Assembly (NCBI GenBank): GCA_963513935.1
Contig: OY740774.1
Location: 87,624,385-87,688,384, forward strand
DNA: 64,000 bases
Direction: 5' to 3'
DNA from: Aphrophora alni
Lineage: Eukaryota > Arthropoda > Insecta > Hemiptera > Aphrophoridae
In this document: positions 12,620 to 24,469 of the stretch, in pieces
Numbering within the stretch: the stretch's first letter is position 1
Layout of the letters: every line of letters starts with the position of its first letter
Position numbers and translations under genes: made by a program
The notes under the pieces: model-generated
The model's input: the letters and a program-made list of their open reading frames with translations, nothing else
Databases searched by the model: none
What the model was told of the DNA's origin: nothing

Positions 12620-13110
12620 AAGATCACTGTTTAGATGAAGTCGGGTGTTTTATTTATCTGGGGACTGAAGATATCTGGGGATGGGAGTGAGGAGGCATAG
12701 ATATGGAGAATGGTAAATATAGCCAACAAGACCAATTTTGCGGTAATCTCTACTTTAAATTACGGGATACCCACAGACAGTCAGAAATACGCATATACAA
12801 AACCATATTACGGCACATTCTTTGCTGTGGTAGTGAAATCTGAATATTAACCCAAAGAGTACAAGAACATCTAAAGATATTATAAAACCCCTGCGGTGGC
12901 TTCCAGACCACATGCACATATAAACTGCGAGTGGAGGATACAGCATAACAATAAAACATAGTGTTTCTTCAAAGAACGAATGAAAAATAAAACTGAGGTT
13001 GCAATGGGGTGGCTATGTTGTGAGACCGGACAACGGAAGAATACCAAAAAAGTCCATATTGGAAAATAAGAGGTGGAACGGTGATGTTGATGTGGATTCA
13101 AAAAAGATGC
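12620..13110 (+). pseudogene. LINE reverse transcriptase C-terminal relic
   Basis: Plus-strand translation in shifting frames gives FIYLGTEDIW, then SEIRIYKTILRHILCCGSE near 12780-12840. It then gives LQWGGYVVRPDN and GRIPKK near 13000-13055. These match the usual tail of RTE/Jockey-type reverse transcriptases (KLRIYKTLIRPVLTYGSETW, then LRWAGHVVRMDDxRIPKK). Stops and frameshifts are frequent, so it is dead. Assignment to a LINE is firm by pattern; the clade is uncertain. It interrupts a family A copy. Confidence 0.7.
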
Positions 13111-13239
13111 TAGGCGCGTATCTCCTTTGTACTCAATAGAGACAGTTGGAGAAGCAGGATAGAGAGCACCCGAGACCGATTTTGGGTTGTACTGTCGTAG
13201 AGAAGAACGAGGAGTAGATCTTTTTATCTGTCAAACGAT

Positions 13240-13860
13240 ATTGTGTGACAGGGCTACCAAATTAACGATTAACAGTGCGTTTGCTTCTCTCTACTCTACC
13301 AGTTTATGCGAGGAAAACTGCATCCTAAATATCGTTTGGAAATCACTCTATAACTAATAATTGCATACGAGAGTAGCCAACTTAGCGATTCAGTGAAAAC
13401 CCCTTTCAATAACACGACAACACTAGACGCTCTTACCAATGAATACATTCATTGCTCTTACTAAATAGCATTGATACTCTTTAACGGTGGCATTGCTTCT
13501 TAATTTAATGTTTACAGAAACATATATTATTTCCTTTACATTTATTAGTATATTTCGTAAAGTGTAGGATGGGTCCTCACATGGTGTGATTAATATACAT
13601 GACTCTCCAATAGTAACTTTATAATTTCCTTCACTCACAAGTTGGACGAGGATGACACATGTCTCGCTAACGTATGCTATTAATATTAAGTTTTGACATG
13701 AAGGTTTAATTTTCATTAAAAGTTTGTTTTAGTTTTTGATAAATGAATTATCACGGTTTCATAACTTTACAATCTCTTTGTCAATGTTTCATTTTGCAAT
13801 GATAATATCTAGCAATGTGTAGGACTACAATACATTGTAGTATTAGTGTTATTTTCCTAG
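13240..13860 (-). repeat. Dispersed repeat, family A copy, second half
   Basis: Minus-strand reading contains GAGGACCCATCCTACACTTT, GCAATGCCACCGTTAAAGAG and ATTAGTTATAGAGTGA in family order. A 97-codon minus frame at 13423-13716 runs through it and resembles no protein I know. 13550-13770 is the reverse complement of 10340-10590. Confidence 0.7.
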
Positions 13861-13869
13861 AAGTCTAAG

Positions 13870-14480
13870 AATATGTAATGTGATACGGTATTACTTATAA
13901 CAAAAATACTAATTTTTGTGATGGGGGGGATTGTGATGAGGAAAATGAGTAAAACCCTAATTAAAATTACACACTGCAGATTTCCATTCAAAATAAAGTA
14001 GTGGTTAAACATCTGAAAATTTGTGCCCTCCTTCAGAATAGTATATAGACTAGCCCCAATTATTCCGTGAGTATTCCCAATTTTATTCTAACTATCTTTT
14101 TCCTAATATATTTTATCAAAGTTATTTACTTTTTACCATGTATATGTATATGTTTTTTAATTGTTTTGATTACGAATTATGCTATTAAATATCTGTAATT
14201 AAAAACAAAACGTCCATCAAAAATAACTTTAGATTTTTACGAAACTTCTTTACTGTATTTTTTATTATACCCTCATTTGCTTAATTTTCTGTTTGTTGGG
14301 CAATATATTTTCACCTATATATTTGTTGCACTCTCAACACACAAAATGACGGGGAAAATATTTAACATTTCTGTTTCTCACTAGATTTTAATCGAATTTA
14401 TTTCTCATATATTTTTTGTAGTCTCATTTTAAAATTCTGCCCTTCGGGTGCTCATATAGAATCTATTACGCGTGTAGCAA
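13870..14480. other. AT-rich DNA, nothing recognised
   Basis: Very AT-rich, with a G run at 13922-13928 and frequent homopolymers. No coding or repeat signal noticed. Confidence 0.5.
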
Positions 14481-14489
14481 TTCCTACGA

Positions 14490-14640
14490 TCTTTTCTACA
14501 CTCAACCTTGGATTAGATCCTCTCTCTTTCATCTTTTCTATCAGGTCTTTCTTTATCAAATATTGTTTTCTTCCGATTTTAACACTATTAAAATTTTTGA
14601 GTTTAAGAGGTCCCTCTGTTATGCTCTGTTTTTAATTAAG
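14490..14640 (+). repeat. Family B fragment
   Basis: Contains ACCTTGGATTAGATCC, CTCTCTTTCATC and TTCTATCAGGTCTTTCTTT, the family B phrase also found at 24.5, 48.5, 55.1, 56.0 and 56.7 kb. Homologous sequence, reversed, forms the core of the TTAGG array. Confidence 0.6.
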
Positions 14641-14789
14641 GTGGTGAAACTTCGAAAACAAAATAAAAAATAAAAATCTAAATAAGAACTCTGGTGTGAA
14701 CGGCGTTAACAAAGTCAAATCTTTAGACGAACGTAGCGAGCAAGAGATTGGCACGCAGATATTCTTCCTAGTACATGCATTAACAAGTG

Positions 14790-15220
14790 TCCTAGGTGCA
14801 TACTTCATAACTTTATCATGACAACAACTGTTTTAAATGTTTAATAATTAAACACTTAATTAAATCCCTAATTCCAACAAATTGACGGTGATTTTTTTCT
14901 TTGTTCCATGCACGCCACTAATAATATACCATTAGAGGAATTACATGATGCAGACCTGTGATTAATATCACGTATGATACCGCAGTGAAATGAAAGAGTA
15001 TAAATTAGTTCTTTGTGTCATTGCTGTTAATGGTTTCATGTTTTAATTAATATTACATGCAACAACACGTTGTGACTGCGGTTGACAAATACATACGTTG
15101 TCAATTTATTTTGACGTATGTTGGGACTAACGAGACTCTGTTACTGATGCCAACGAGTCTGTAGCAGGTAAGTAATGTTTAATTGTTACTTAACTGGCAA
15201 AAGAAATCACAGTTGCAGAA
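14790..15220 (-). repeat. Right arm of the 6.6-kb inverted repeat
   Basis: Reverse complement of 8620-9025, with identity high enough to read by eye over ~300 bp. The outer end (near 15220) matches the left arm's GTTTCTGCAACT, but the telomere-like CCTAA block at the left outer edge is absent here. Confidence 0.85.
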
Positions 15221-15517
15221 ATATTAATTTAGAGTAGGAGACAATCAAGTACAGATTCTCTCTCGTGCGGGTTTGTAATTAAAACATTTTGTAGTAAAAT
15301 ATAAACATATCAAACGTCGTAACAATAATTTTTAAATATTTGAATTTCTGAAATCCTATGACAGGCCTTACAAGAGTCTTGTATAATCTGACCTTGGTGG
15401 CTCAGGAAAGGAGTCCTCACCGCTGCAAATGCACAAGATACGCTCGGTTGGCGGCTAATAGTCTGTCTATTAGATATAGTATTTTCTTGATTTATTGTGA
15501 TTCCAACTTATTTAAAT

Positions 15518-16320
15518 TCACATAATTAATCCCTGTCGTTCATCTGGTAACATACGACCTCCATTGTACCTCTCAACCGTACCCGAGTAACGACCTTTCT
15601 CTTGATGTCCTCCCACGTCTTCTGATATCCTCTTTAATGTGTTTACCAACGCTCCTGCTTCTGCACGACTCAACTTTAGTACTTCTGTTGATAGAGGCAA
15701 TGTCTCTTCCTTTCCTCAAAGGATGCCCAATCCAGCATTTCTTTCTCCTTGACTTCTGTGGGTTCTTGCTTCGTTTTTCTCCATACTTTCTCTTTCATGA
15801 TTCTTGCCGCCCATATTATTTTAAGTTCAGTATTCTTCTATATGAACACTTATACTTTCCCAACCAGCGGCTTGTTTAACCAAGGTTGACAGCTATACAT
15901 TGTTTACAGTTGAAAATCCTCATCTTACTCCACTCTGAAAGACTTATTTAGCTCCTTATCTTCTTCAGACTTAAATTCACTGAATACTCCACCTATTCTG
16001 GATCTCACGTCCGCTTCTCTGCTTTCTCCTCTGCCGACATCACAAACTCATCCTCGTATTTATTTTTATGAATTCTACGGCATCAATGAATACATTCTTG
16101 TCTTATTCATCTCCAACTGTATCCTCCCTATTTTCCCCTCTTAACATGTTTACCTTCACGTTGGAGCTACTGTAAAGAGATCCTCTAAATGATCGACGGC
16201 TCTCTGTAATTTTTCTGTCCTCAGTTTCGTAGAGTTCCTCATGATCTGATCAATAGCTATCAAAGATAACATCCCATACAGCGACGAGCCTTGCTTTACC
16301 TCTCGGACTGCAGCTCAAAA
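15518..16320 (-). pseudogene. Decayed coding remnant, family unknown
   Basis: This stretch is less AT-rich than its neighbours. Read on the minus strand across several frames it gives protein-like segments: MRNSTKLRTEKLQRAVDHL near 16200, ARIMKEKVWRKTKQEPTEVK near 15780, and LSRAEAGALVNTLKRISED near 15640. Stops and frameshifts break them up. The charged, helix-rich character would suit a gag-like or nucleocapsid-like protein, but I do not recognise the family and could be wrong about one ancestral gene. Confidence 0.35.
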
Positions 16321-16539
16321 TATATAAGTTCTATTACAATCTCAAAATTGTATGCTCCGATTTAAACGTCCTAAATTTCTTGTATGGCTCCCCCAAGTAA
16401 CGTACAACGGCTCTGTTGTAATTTAACATATTCTAAGAAATCTTAAACGATCATATTTTATTAATTATTTTAACTAACTTCAAATCAAACGCTATACAAT
16501 TAATTTCCAGAAGAATAAACCTTAAACAAAACAAATTGA

Positions 16540-17345
16540 ATTACAGTAATAGAACTTTTTTCCTCGCCACAGATGAAATTAATACACATGTCAGAATACG
16601 TTTGGATGAATATAACATTAATTAAAAACTGGAAAAGGGTTAAAATATATCCATTAGCAGACTTAATGTCAACAGTTATGCAGTTACTGTTGTATACAAC
16701 ATTAATTATAAAAGGTATAATTTGTGTTGGAATGTTGGTAACACAAGAAGTGTTAATGTATATTGCAAGCCACAACATAACATTGCAAGCATGTCTTAAT
16801 TGGTATTTAATGGACGCTAACAAGATATGCGGAGTTTTAATTTGGTGTGAGGTAGAGAGAGAGGAACAACAGAAAATAGTTTAAATTTTTATAATCGCGT
16901 ATAGTATTTTCATAAGAAACAATATTGGAAAATTCCACTGTTTTAGCGGCGAATCGTGGATTTTAAAACACGTACGATATCGAAAGAAAATTGAAGGCAC
17001 GACTATAATACATTAATAATATACATCTAAATGTTGGTGATTACTTACTGGTCATATAATAATTATTAACACGATAACTAAATAATATTAGGCAGTAGTT
17101 TACCACTGTAGTGAGGTGAGGATTGAAAATTGCATCCTCAAAATCGTATGTTTAAGTTAATCGTTGCGCTCGCATAGGGTATATCGTAGTTATTTAGGGA
17201 GAACACCGCTCAATGTTCTACACAACACTAGACACTTTTACTAAACAATAGCATTGATACTCTTTAACGGTTGCGTTGCTTCTCGTTTAATATTTATAGA
17301 AATGATAACATTTTTTTTTTGTTTTTAAATATATTTTACAATAAT
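16540..17345 (-). repeat. Dispersed repeat, family A copy
   Basis: Long match to 11925-12550, then to 13380-13510, without the LINE insertion. It shows the uninterrupted order of the element. Overlapping open frames of 103 codons (+, 16573-16884) and 107 codons (-, 16500-16823) lie in it. In the sister copy at 11937 the frames are broken, and neither shows a known domain. Confidence 0.75.
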
Positions 17346-17349
17346 ACGA

Positions 17350-18660
17350 AGTATATGGTAAGTTTGGGTAAACGTCGGAAATATCTACTTCCATTTTTTG
17401 ACTGATCTTCAAGGTTCAAGGCCTCAGGAAACGGTAAAAGCGATTTCCGACATTCCTTCCGTTGTCTGTCGCTGTCGTCTGCGCGTAATCATAATAGCGG
17501 TAAAAAAAAACGATAGAAATATAAAATATAGTATAGGGGTACTATAGTGTGCTCATATATCATCCTATTGAATTGATAATGTCAAAAAGTCGACCATTTT
17601 AAACAGTTCTTTGTTGATATATCGTGGTGTTAACGTACAACTCATTATATTGGATACAAATTCCAGATACCAATTGTATTGAACATGGTAATTTAGCATG
17701 AGTTGTTGGTAATGGCACTAATCTCTCTAGAATGATAAATAGATAAATTATTGTTAAAAATTTAATTACGAGATCTGACAGGATGGGATACACATCTACA
17801 AACCTCGTTAGGGCCTACCCGACGTAAAGAAGTAGTGATGTAGACATTACAAAGTTTATAAAACCTGTGTACAACTGTTTTAAACGAACTTACCCTACTG
17901 GGTATGAAGCTTTGATTTACCAATACAATTTAACATGTACTACAAGGCCCAAGAAACTAACGTTTAGACTTTATACATTAGTATGATGGAGCTGGGTAAG
18001 TACCATGATTATCCTCATCAACTTGTTTAAAGTGTAGATTCGTAAATCTGTTTGGAAGAATCGAGTATTATAGTATTTTTTTCTCTCTTCAAGTATTTTA
18101 TTCACACCTGATAAATCCTTGACGTATTCTGATCTATTCAAGTTATAATCAATACATCGATTACTAGAAATTTGAAAACAGATATTCGTCCATTGTAAAT
18201 AAGTTTTGAAAACAGTTAAAAATCATTACGACTGTTTACAACACTTCACAAAAAATATAATAAACCTTTAAAATACTTGTCACTCAGCTGATGATCACAG
18301 TGTCTTATTTCTCGTTTAACTGTAAGATAAAACATTAAAACTAGATAAGCACTTTGTGTGATTAATTTTCTTTCGGATAGTCTTTTTGAAGGAAAGAATT
18401 GTTTTTTTTTTTTTTATTACCGTTGTCAATGAATAATAATCCGTTTTATTGCTAAAGCGAATCGAGATCCTGTTTTAACTCAACCATTTTACTTGTTGTC
18501 TGTATGTTAACCTGTTAACGCCAATCACGTCTACCAATCGTTATGGAATTTAGGTTTAGTGTTCTTTTTAACTAAACTGAACGATGTGTTCAAGATTCCA
18601 TTAATTTTGTTTAAGGTCATCATCGCCTTATATAAAATAGAAAGAAAATAACATAAAATA
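17350..18660. other. AT-rich DNA with dispersed repeat fragments
   Basis: No gene seen. 18235-18390 repeats 6113-6290, and 18470-18600 repeats 4380-4500. A segment with GTATGATGGAGCTGGGTAAG (near 17980) recurs near 46113 as GTATGATGAGGCTGGGTAAG. Confidence 0.55.
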
Positions 18661-18689
18661 AAGCGAGAGCTCCGAATCTAAAGCTACGC

Positions 18690-18960
18690 ATACGTTTACT
18701 GCAAGATCTAGGATCGGTCATACTGTCACTGGTCAGTTCCTGCATTGTTTCAACCTTGAGTGATTCCTCAAAGAGCCGTAGGAAGACGCGCAACACATAC
18801 TGCTTTGGTACTCATCCCAAACCCTCGTAAGAGTACTATCGGGATAAGGAAAGACTTGACGACGTGGGAATAACTCACAGCATCTCCTGCATCGAACCAT
18901 TGGTGTCACTTGATACTAGACACCTGCTCCAAGAAGTACGAAGTAAAATCAAAAGAGATA
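18690..18960 (+). pseudogene. Possible LINE C-terminal tail
   Basis: Plus-strand translation gives RSRIGHTVTGQFLHCFNLE, then after a stop EDAQHILLWYSS. The layout (a T/I-G-H step, FLH, then a histidine in EDAQHIL) resembles the C-terminal zinc-binding tail of Jockey-like LINE ORF2 proteins. The cysteines are lost, so this is a weak assignment. Confidence 0.4.
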
Positions 18961-19084
18961 TAGTTGCAATACTTGGAAATCAATTTATATTCCTACAGAA
19001 TACTTTCTATTTTATATATATAAACAAAGCAGTTTATTAATAATCGCATATTACCACTCTTGATAAATTAAATTTATAGTCTTT

Positions 19085-19154
19085 GTCTTTCTTTAGTACT
19101 TTCTTCTCTGTTCTTTATTGAGTACGGACTTGTCAATCCTCAGGGATCCTAGCT

Positions 19155-19217
<63 letters not shown>

Positions 19218-19300
19218 GTGTGTCATCTTTCCTATTAAGTCTCTCTTGACCAACTTATGTGGTTTTCTGACCCTTAGGTTATTTATTTTAGGATTTTTTT
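19085..19300 (+). repeat. Family B copy with (CT)n expansion
   Basis: GATCCTAGCTGGATCT leads into a CT tract (19157-19212). Then come TCTTTCCTATTAAGTC, TCTCTTGACCAACTT and CTGACCCTTAGG, the family B order. The CT tract seems to have grown from the CTCTCTC that family B carries here. The copy runs directly into the 92-bp array. Confidence 0.7.
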
Positions 19301-20190
19301 CTTCTTTTTTTTATATAAAGGAATGATGACATAGGCTTTTTGTTTTTAAACAACAAGAAAAGAAAATAACTAGGTGTCAAATTGTATGTTCTTTTCTTCT
19401 TTCTTTTTATAAAGCAATGATAACCGATAGATTTTTTCCTTTAAACAACAAGATTAGAAAATAGCTAACGGTCCAATTTTATGTTCTTTTCTTCTTTTTT
19501 ATAAAACAATAATAATCGATAGTTTTTTGCCTTTAAACAACAAGAAAGAAAAACCTAAGGTCATATTTTATCTTCTTTCTTTTTAAGGGAATGATGACTG
19601 AGAAGTTTTTCGCCTTTAAACAACAAGAAAATAAAATATCTAGAGGGTTAATTTGTATCTTGTCTGCTTTTTTTATAAACCAATTTTGACCGATAGGATC
19701 CTCCCCTTTAAAAAAATAAATAAATATAATATCTATGTGTAAAATTTATCTTCTTTTCTTCTTATTTTATGAAGCAATGATGTCTGATAGGTTTTTTGCC
19801 TATAAACAACAAGAAAAGAATATATCTAGAGGTCAAATGGGGTAAAATTTTATGTTCTTTTCTTCTTTTTATAAAGCAATGTTGACCAATAGAAGTATCC
19901 CCTTTAAACAACAAGAAAAGAAAATATCTAGATGTCAGATTTTATGTTCTTTTATTTTTTTATAAAGCAGTGATGACCGATAGGTTTTTCTCCTTCAATC
20001 AAAAGTAAAATGCTAGGGGTCAAATTTTATATTTTTTTATCAGTTATTTATAAATCAATAAATACCTATAGGTTTTTCTCCTTTAAACAAGAAGAAAAGA
20101 AAATTCTAGGGTTCTAATTTTTTCTTCTTTTTTTATAAGGCGATGACAATCGAAAAGTTTTTTTGCCTTTAAACAACAAGAAATAAACAC
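19300..20190 (+). repeat. ~92-bp tandem array, about 10 copies
   Basis: About ten diverged units of TATAAAGCAATGATGACCGA, TAGGTTTTTCGCC, TTTAAACAACAAGAAAAGAA and a T-rich spacer ending TTCTTTTCTTCTT. AACAACAAGAAA recurs near 19351, 19447, 19540, 19621, 19807, 19907, 20087 and 20175, with two degraded units between. The unit is the segment that follows the CTGACC block in single-copy family B elements (48590-48670, 24690-24750), so the array arose by local amplification within one. Confidence 0.8.
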
Positions 20191-20708
20191 AGATTTTCCA
20201 GACACAAAACTTTACATAAAAATAATAATTGTGAAGGAATATAGAAGTGGAATCTCGTAATGTTCAGATCAAAAAAAAAATATTAAAACGTTGTTGTTGA
20301 AAAGCTGTGGTACAATAACTATATTAGAGTTTATGTAAGGAGTATGTTAAAGTCTTTTGAACAATTAGAGAATCCCAACATAATCTCACATCAATACATT
20401 CAAGGGCACTCTGCGTTATACATGGTTACTTTACAAATTGATAAAGCGTTTGTTTTTCATTCCGTTCTCTAATTTGTAACGAACAGAATGGAGTAGTTTA
20501 AACTTAAAATTATATGTAACTATCTCAATTTCCCAGAAATTTAATATTCGCTGTGAGTTTCATTTAACTTTTTAATAAATGAATACGTGGAATTTCTTTC
20601 ATGATATTTTCATAACTATAACATTTTCAAATAAAACATTCCATACTTCAAAATTAAATGCATATCATATAAACTCATAAACACGTTCAGGAGGTCAGAA
20701 ATATTCTG

Positions 20709-20711
<3 letters not shown>

Positions 20712-20758
<47 letters not shown>
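20712..20758. repeat. Poly(T) tract
   Basis: An uninterrupted T run of about 47 bases. It directly abuts the family A fragment at 20760 and could be an old retroposon tail. Confidence 0.9.
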
Positions 20759-20759
<1 letters not shown>

Positions 20760-20761
<2 letters not shown>

Positions 20762-21160
20762 TTAAATTTTCTAATTAAAACAAGGAAAGGGCTGTATATA
20801 AATATGTGAAACGAAAAAGTATAGTCACAACTAAAACACATTAATAGTATTTAATAATTACATCCAAATATTACTTACTGGTCATATAATAATAATTGGC
20901 AACGAGATTAACTTCCCTATTACCTGTAACCAAACACTATTAAACGACGTGTTTTGTACTAGATGATATGAATTAAGAAAACTACATCTTCAATATCATT
21001 TGTTGTCACTCTATAATCAACTCTTGCGTTCCCAATAACACAAGGAATTATTACTAAACAATATCTTTGATGCTCTGAAACGATTGCATTCCTTTTCAAT
21101 TTAAGTATTATAGAAACATATAGCCTACTATAAAAATTAATTAGTTCATTTCTTAAATCT
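20760..21160 (-). repeat. Dispersed repeat, family A copy (truncated)
   Basis: Contains TTACTTACTGGTCATATAAT and GGCAACGAGATTAAC, matching 12420-12480 and 17035-17060. It ends beside the poly(T) tract. Confidence 0.65.
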
Positions 21161-21850
21161 AGTGTTAAGATTCTTCTTGAAAACGCCATGGCCTGATATG
21201 AAGCTTAAGATTTTCCTCAGATTTCGTTTACTTTGTGAAGTGACGAATTTAGAGAGTTTCAGATCTGTTTGGACCAGTGATCCGTGTAGTTTTCCCGTGG
21301 AGTATTTTGTCCACCGTTCCTCAATTTCTGAGTTTAGCCATTGTTTTAGAGTATCTTTGCTACGTTTTTTTTTCTTTTTTTTTTCCGAATACAGGTTGTG
21401 GCCCTATGAAGGATTTCTTGGTCCTATTTTTTGCTAGTTTGTCTGCCTTTTCGTTACCTTCATATTCTCTGTGACCTGGTATCCAACTGAGTTTTACCTG
21501 GTTTTGAGTCGAAAGCTTAGTTAAAGTTTGGTGACAATCCCACACTAGTGATGAGTTGGGTTCGTGTGAGCTTACCAACTGTATGGCAATCTGACTGTCC
21601 GACCTGATAATGATATACTCCTTGATGTGCCCATTCCAGTATTGCCATGACTTCTACTTAAAATACAGTTACGTATTTTCCCAAAGCCATGTTTATATTT
21701 TCCTTGGTTGTTTTACCATGTATGTAACCGAATTTAGTGCGAGGTCCGTCAGTATAGTATTCTATACTAATGTGTATTAGAGATCAGCCTCTGTCAATAA
21801 CCTTTCTCTTTTGGATTGTATCTTCTAATGGTATAGTCCATGAGGTTTTT
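21160..21850 (-). pseudogene. LINE ORF2 RNase H domain relic
   Basis: Minus-strand translation gives TDGPRTKFGYIHG near 21750 and LGKYVTVF near 21675. It continues with IIRSDSQIAIQLVSSHEP near 21580 and VKLSWIPGHREYEGNEKADK near 21440. This is the order of a retrotransposon RNase H domain: TDGS, then E, SDSQ, and GxxGNExAD. It continues to LKQWLNSEIEERWTKYSTG near 21330. Frameshifts near 21625 and 21390 and a stop near 21660 show it is dead. This type is typical of Jockey-clade LINEs; no upstream reverse transcriptase is present, as expected for a 5'-truncated insertion. Confidence 0.85.
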
Positions 21851-21879
21851 TTTACTGATGCAATCACTTCTAATGTAAG

Positions 21880-22862
21880 TACGTAATTATTCTATGAAAT
21901 AGTTTCAATCATTTCTGAAAGAAACAAACTAACCACAGACTGACAGACAAACGTCAATGGTTTTGTTAGTATCTTTTATGTGATATAAAATAGATAATTA
22001 TTTCGCCTTGTTTTTACAGCTATCGAGTAATATTTCATCATGCATTAACAATGATGATCCACAACTGGTATTAAACGTCAGTGACAGTTAATCCACCCAT
22101 AATAGTCTATTGAAATTAGGTTAAACTGATCCCCATTAAGTTGAAGTTTGACTTGCATTAGAGAGGAAAACCCTCTTATCAGAACAGATCTTATCGGAAC
22201 TGAGAACGTTAAATATCCGAAAGAAGGGTTGCCACACATTTTTAAGGTGAAATATTTCTCCGCACATCACATTTCCACGACAACAATATTATAAATGAAG
22301 AAACATTTCACACATCAATTCATAATCCACAAGTTGGTATAATTTTCGTGTATTCATAGACAATATAATTTTTTTAAATTTCTAATAGCGAAATAATATT
22401 ATCGACAAAAAAAATGGATAATTGATAAATCCGTGGCATTCAATGTCTTTTGTATCTTGTTTGAGAGTCCAGACAAGTACACAGTTTCGTAGTATGCCTA
22501 TAAACAAGTTTTCCGTAGTACAGAAATTTTTTTAAAGCATATTGTTTATAAGAATTAAAGATGCCAAATAAATTTCTTCGTCTTCTTAGTTTTCTTTTAA
22601 AGTATTACATATTAACCAAAAGGTTCTTTTACATATTTCTTTGTATCATCCCCAAGAACCCTGAAAAGGACAGCTTACGGTAAAGCCATCCCGGGACTAA
22701 TCATTCACGTGCTCGATTTTAACTAATTCATAAAGAATAAATAAATAAAAAAATAATTTTTTTAATATATCGAGATCTAATGGGCAGATTTTAATGGGAC
22801 CTGTGAGAAAAAGCTCGTTACGAGGTCTACGTATGCACGATTCCATTAATGATCTGATAAGT

Positions 22863-22865
<3 letters not shown>
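21880..22865. other. AT-rich intergenic DNA
   Basis: No gene or clear repeat recognised. Confidence 0.5.
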
Positions 22866-22866
<1 letters not shown>

Positions 22867-22898
<32 letters not shown>

Positions 22899-22920
22899 TT
22901 ATTTATATATATATATATAT
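22867..22920. repeat. (TA)n/(TTTA)n microsatellite
   Basis: Two alternating TA blocks flank a short TTTA-rich core. A 112-codon frame at 22794-23132 reads through it and is not treated as a gene. Confidence 0.95.
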
Positions 22921-23194
22921 TACTCTTTTCCCCTTGTTATTTAAACGCGTTCAACCTCTGTCATCATCACCTTGTAAAAAAACGTAGAAAAGAACTTACA
23001 ATAAAAACCTCTTGCCCTCGAATAGCTTCAGAATCGGGAGAGAACAACAGATGGTTAAAGGAAACAATGGTAAATTTCCAACAACCTCCTTACCTAACAC
23101 GACCTAGTTTAAATTTTGATCCTTCATTATGATAAACATTAAAACATTTGAAATGTTTTAAAGGTTTTCTTTTAGTACATTCCTTTCTTACATG

Positions 23195-23600
23195 TTTCTT
23201 GTGTTTCATAGAGTTTGTATTCACATCATTTGACTTTGACCTGTTTAAAGCAGGAATTATACTAAAAATATCAATAAAATAACTAGAATAGTTTGCTTAA
23301 AATTTTCCGTAGAGATTCTTGTAGGATGTGATGAGCCATCCTACATTTTCTTTAAAAATAAATAATTATGTTTTTAGAAATAAACCGTATACATTTCTGT
23401 ATACTGTATATTAAATTGAGAAGCAATGCAACTGTACCTATTTTCTATTGTTTTATTGTTTAGTAAGAGCGCCTCATGTTGTCTTGTAGGACATTAAAAG
23501 ACGTCCTCACTAAATCGAATTGCGAGAGCAACGATTGATTATAGACTGTTATACATGATATTGAGGGTTTAGTTTTCCAACTGAGTTTTTTAATGAATTC
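23195..23600 (+). repeat. Dispersed repeat, family A copy
   Basis: Carries CATTTGACTTTGACC, TTGTAGGATGTGATGAGC, GAGAAGCAATGCAAC, GTAAGAGCGCCTC, GACGTCCTCACTAAATCG, and GATTGATTATAGAC with GATATTGAGG. This is the clearest plus-strand example of the family's first half. Confidence 0.75.
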
Positions 23601-23609
23601 AAATTATAT

Positions 23610-24460
23610 ACTCGTATATTAATTTTTTTTAATTGAAATATAAATGTCGGAGCGTAAAATAAACCATTTTTTTCTATTATAATTTTGCTCTGAAACTGAT
23701 GTTTTGCTAATAACAAATTCTTGACAGGAAAACTTATAAAATTTTGTTGAAAAATTAATGTTGGATTGAAAAAGTTTCAATTTTGAATTTATCTTTTTTT
23801 TTGTAGAATAAGAATTTTGAAAACATGCGAGTTGATCCTTAATGACCTTGAAAACATATACAAAACAAAATTCGCAATGTAATTTAATATTTCGTATTAA
23901 TAAATTTTATTTATTTCGTCAATACTCAATAAGATTTATTAAAAAAACATTATTTCTTCAAAGATTGCCGTTTTTGACGTGTCTCAATTTTAAATAACGA
24001 AACAAATATGAGAAAATAAAATACAAAGAAATGGAGTCTAATATTTCTAAATTGGAACAGAAGGATTCGTTGGTATATTTTTTATTATTATAAGACAAAA
24101 TAAAGAAAACCCCCATGTTATTGCTGACTTTAACATAGAAACGGGATAAAATGAACTGTATGAGGGGATAGCAAAGTGTACAAGCAGAGGCGAGCTAAAT
24201 TTATTCATCCTGAGGGACTACATCAGATACAGGAGAAATCTTGCTTTAGTATTTGGACACCTAATTAGCTCTGAGAAAATAAACAACTCCTCCAGCCAGG
24301 TTAACAAAGCAAATTTGAATATAGTTATATAACTAGTATGTACAGTATGTTCAGAAAGTCCTGTCCCCCTTTCTATTATTCCACATAATTTAAATAGAAA
24401 AATACATACTTTGCGAATCTTAAATTATACTCTAATTATTAGTGTAAATAGTGTGTGAAA
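23610..24460. other. AT-rich DNA with a possible transposon end
   Basis: No coding signal. Near 24345, TATGTACAGTATGTTCAGAA followed by AGTCCTGTCCCCC looks like a mariner-type terminal inverted repeat. No matching partner was found, so it may be a solo end. Confidence 0.4.
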
Positions 24461-24469
24461 AATTTAATT

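Noticed and set aside
18280..18310. CTGATGA in TCAGCTGATGATCACAG as a hammerhead core
   Set aside because: No GAAA or helix III follows at a workable distance; it belongs to a dispersed repeat also seen near 6165.
22794..23132. 112-codon open frame
   Set aside because: A third of it is (TA)n microsatellite; the rest has no recognisable domain.
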